A stretch of 64,000 nt of DNA. Source: Bacteroidota bacterium (lineage in GTDB: Bacteria > Bacteroidota > Bacteroidia > Sphingobacteriales > Sphingobacteriaceae). The position numbers and the translations under genes were made by a program. Numbering within the stretch: the first letter of the stretch is position 1; the number at the start of each line of letters is the position of its first letter. Below the pieces are notes generated by a model. That model did no database searches. It was given only the letters and a program-made list of their open reading frames with translations, and was not told where the DNA came from. This document shows positions 63,185 to 64,000 of this stretch, one piece after another. Location: positions 1-64,000 of the forward strand of contig JABDBM010000014.1 in assembly GCA_013288685.1 (NCBI GenBank), given 5' to 3'.

Positions 63185-63769
63185 ATGTTCACAGGAATCA
63201 TAGAAACATTAGGCAAGGTAACCAACTTACAACATGACCAGGGCAACCTGCACATCACCGTTGAATCGCCAATCGCCGCCGAATTAAAAATTGACCAATC
63301 GGTAGCCCACAATGGCGTTTGCCTAACGGTTATAGCTTTGGCTGATGGCAAACATACTGTTACCGCCATTGAGGAAACCCTCAACAAAACCAGCATTGGC
63401 CAGCTAAACGTAGGCGACCTGGTGAACCTGGAACGTTGCATGCAGATGAACGCCCGGTTGGATGGTCACATCGTACAGGGCCATGTGGACCAAACCGCCG
63501 TTTGTACCGCGTTTAAAGCGCTGGATGGCAGCTGGGAATACACCTTTGAATACGATGCCGCCCAAGGCAACGTAACTGTAGAAAAGGGCTCGATATGCGT
63601 AAACGGCATCAGCCTTACAGTGGTAAACTCAAAAGCCAACCGTTTTTCGGTAGCCATTATCCCTTATACTTTTGAGCATACCAATTTGCAGCAGGTAAGA
63701 GAAGGGTCTACAGTGAACCTGGAGTTTGATATTATAGGTAAATATGTTGCGCGGTTGATGCAGCGGTAG
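63185..63769 (+). CDS. ribE: Riboflavin synthase, alpha subunit
   Basis: The 194-residue enzyme dismutates two 6,7-dimethyl-8-ribityllumazine molecules to riboflavin. It has two lumazine-binding repeats of about 96 residues each. The first starts MFTGIIETLGKV and has SVAHNGVCLTVIAL; the second has DGHIVQGHVDQTAVC and VEKGSICVNGISLTVVN. SVAHNGVCLTV and SICVNGISLTV are the matched half-motifs. The length is typical. The gene stands apart from other rib genes in the window. Confidence 0.96.
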   Translation: MFTGIIETLGKVTNLQHDQGNLHITVESPIAAELKIDQSVAHNGVCLTVIALADGKHTVTAIEETLNKTSIGQLNVGDLVNLERCMQMNARLDGHIVQGHVDQTAVCTAFKALDGSWEYTFEYDAAQGNVTVEKGSICVNGISLTVVNSKANRFSVAIIPYTFEHTNLQQVREGSTVNLEFDIIGKYVARLMQR

Positions 63770-63770
63770 T

Positions 63771-63982
63771 GCATGGCGTATAGTTGACTCACCCCGCCAG
63801 GCTTCGCCGGCACCCCTCTCTACTTCGTATAGAGGGGGAAAATTGAGTTTCGGTCCTTACGACTTTACCGTTGGGGCCATTGGCTTTTGGTATGTTGAAA
63901 AACCGGATTTCCCTCTCTCTGCTGCGTGAGAGGGGGTGGTCGAGCGCAGCGAAGACCGGGGAGTGAGTCAACTATACGAGCG
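63771..63982. repeat. Inverted pair of family F elements (copies 3 and 4)
   Basis: Copy 3 (63771-63840, forward) and copy 4 (63909-63982, reverse) face each other with about 68 bases between. Both carry TATAGTTGACTCAC, a TTCGCTGCGCTCG-like or GGCTTCGCCGG hairpin and the CCTCTCT...AGAGAGGGG hairpin. The enclosed bases (for example GGTCCTTACGACTTTACCGT) show no gene. The pair follows the ribE stop codon directly. Confidence 0.85.
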
Positions 63983-64000
63983 ATATTCCCCCGAATTTAT

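Overview
The window comes from a Bacteroidota genome, most likely a Sphingobacteriaceae member of the Mucilaginibacter/Pedobacter kind. Signs are: promoter -7 boxes of the TAnnTTTG type rather than sigma70 boxes, frequent Bacteroidota-type secreted proteins and lipoproteins, GH127/GH78/GH63 glycan enzymes, BlaI-M56 and DUF4142 genes, and long intergenic palindromes. It is ordinary chromosome. I see no rRNA, tRNA, CRISPR array, prophage or insertion sequence. This is my reading of the sequence without any database search.

Layout. 1-5.7 kb: an M16 zinc-peptidase pair (catalytic plus inactive subunit), a frameshifted helical-repeat gene, small secreted proteins and a PAS sensor without a kinase ATPase domain. 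5.8-12.5 kb: clpB, a membrane histidine kinase, a lipoprotein and a dienelactone hydrolase. 12.6-25 kb: aldo/keto reductases, a GH127 enzyme, a large secreted HEFRH metallopeptidase-like protein, the DnaK-type chaperone hscA with a secreted follower, an ABM monooxygenase and threonine aldolase. 26-38 kb: a frameshifted transglutaminase-like protein, a biotin carboxylase, a GNAT enzyme, a diheme cytochrome c, a BlaI-M56 operon with twin operators (M56 frameshifted), a frameshifted topoisomerase IB, NUDIX, an Rpn-type nuclease and a solute-binding protein. 38-46 kb: an HTH gene overlapping a membrane HExxH protein, an AI-2E transporter, map and an AraC regulator. 46-54 kb: a two-gene RNA-repair-like operon (polynucleotide kinase plus Thg1-like 3'-5' polymerase), then GH63 and GH78 glycosidases. 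54-62 kb: a molybdenum aldehyde/isoquinoline oxidoreductase triad with an AraC regulator, an esterase, an aldo/keto reductase and an NTF2-fold protein. 62-64 kb: tandem secreted paralogues and riboflavin synthase.

Main observations. (1) The esterase and the third aldo/keto reductase carry the same 37-bp element, each exactly 62 bp upstream of a TTTG -7 core. It lies next to an AraC gene and probably marks a small regulon. (2) The PNK-Thg1 pair is a candidate RNA repair module. (3) Four genes are each broken by one extra A in a plus-strand A run, and each is restored to a full-length protein when that A is removed. This points to sequence error, though it could be real. (4) Almost every gene junction holds a different long, nested palindrome. 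Some families recur: four copies of a GTTGACTCACCCC element and three to four of an ACTCGAATTTTTGGAATT element. (5) The BlaI operon has two phased 17-bp operator dyads.
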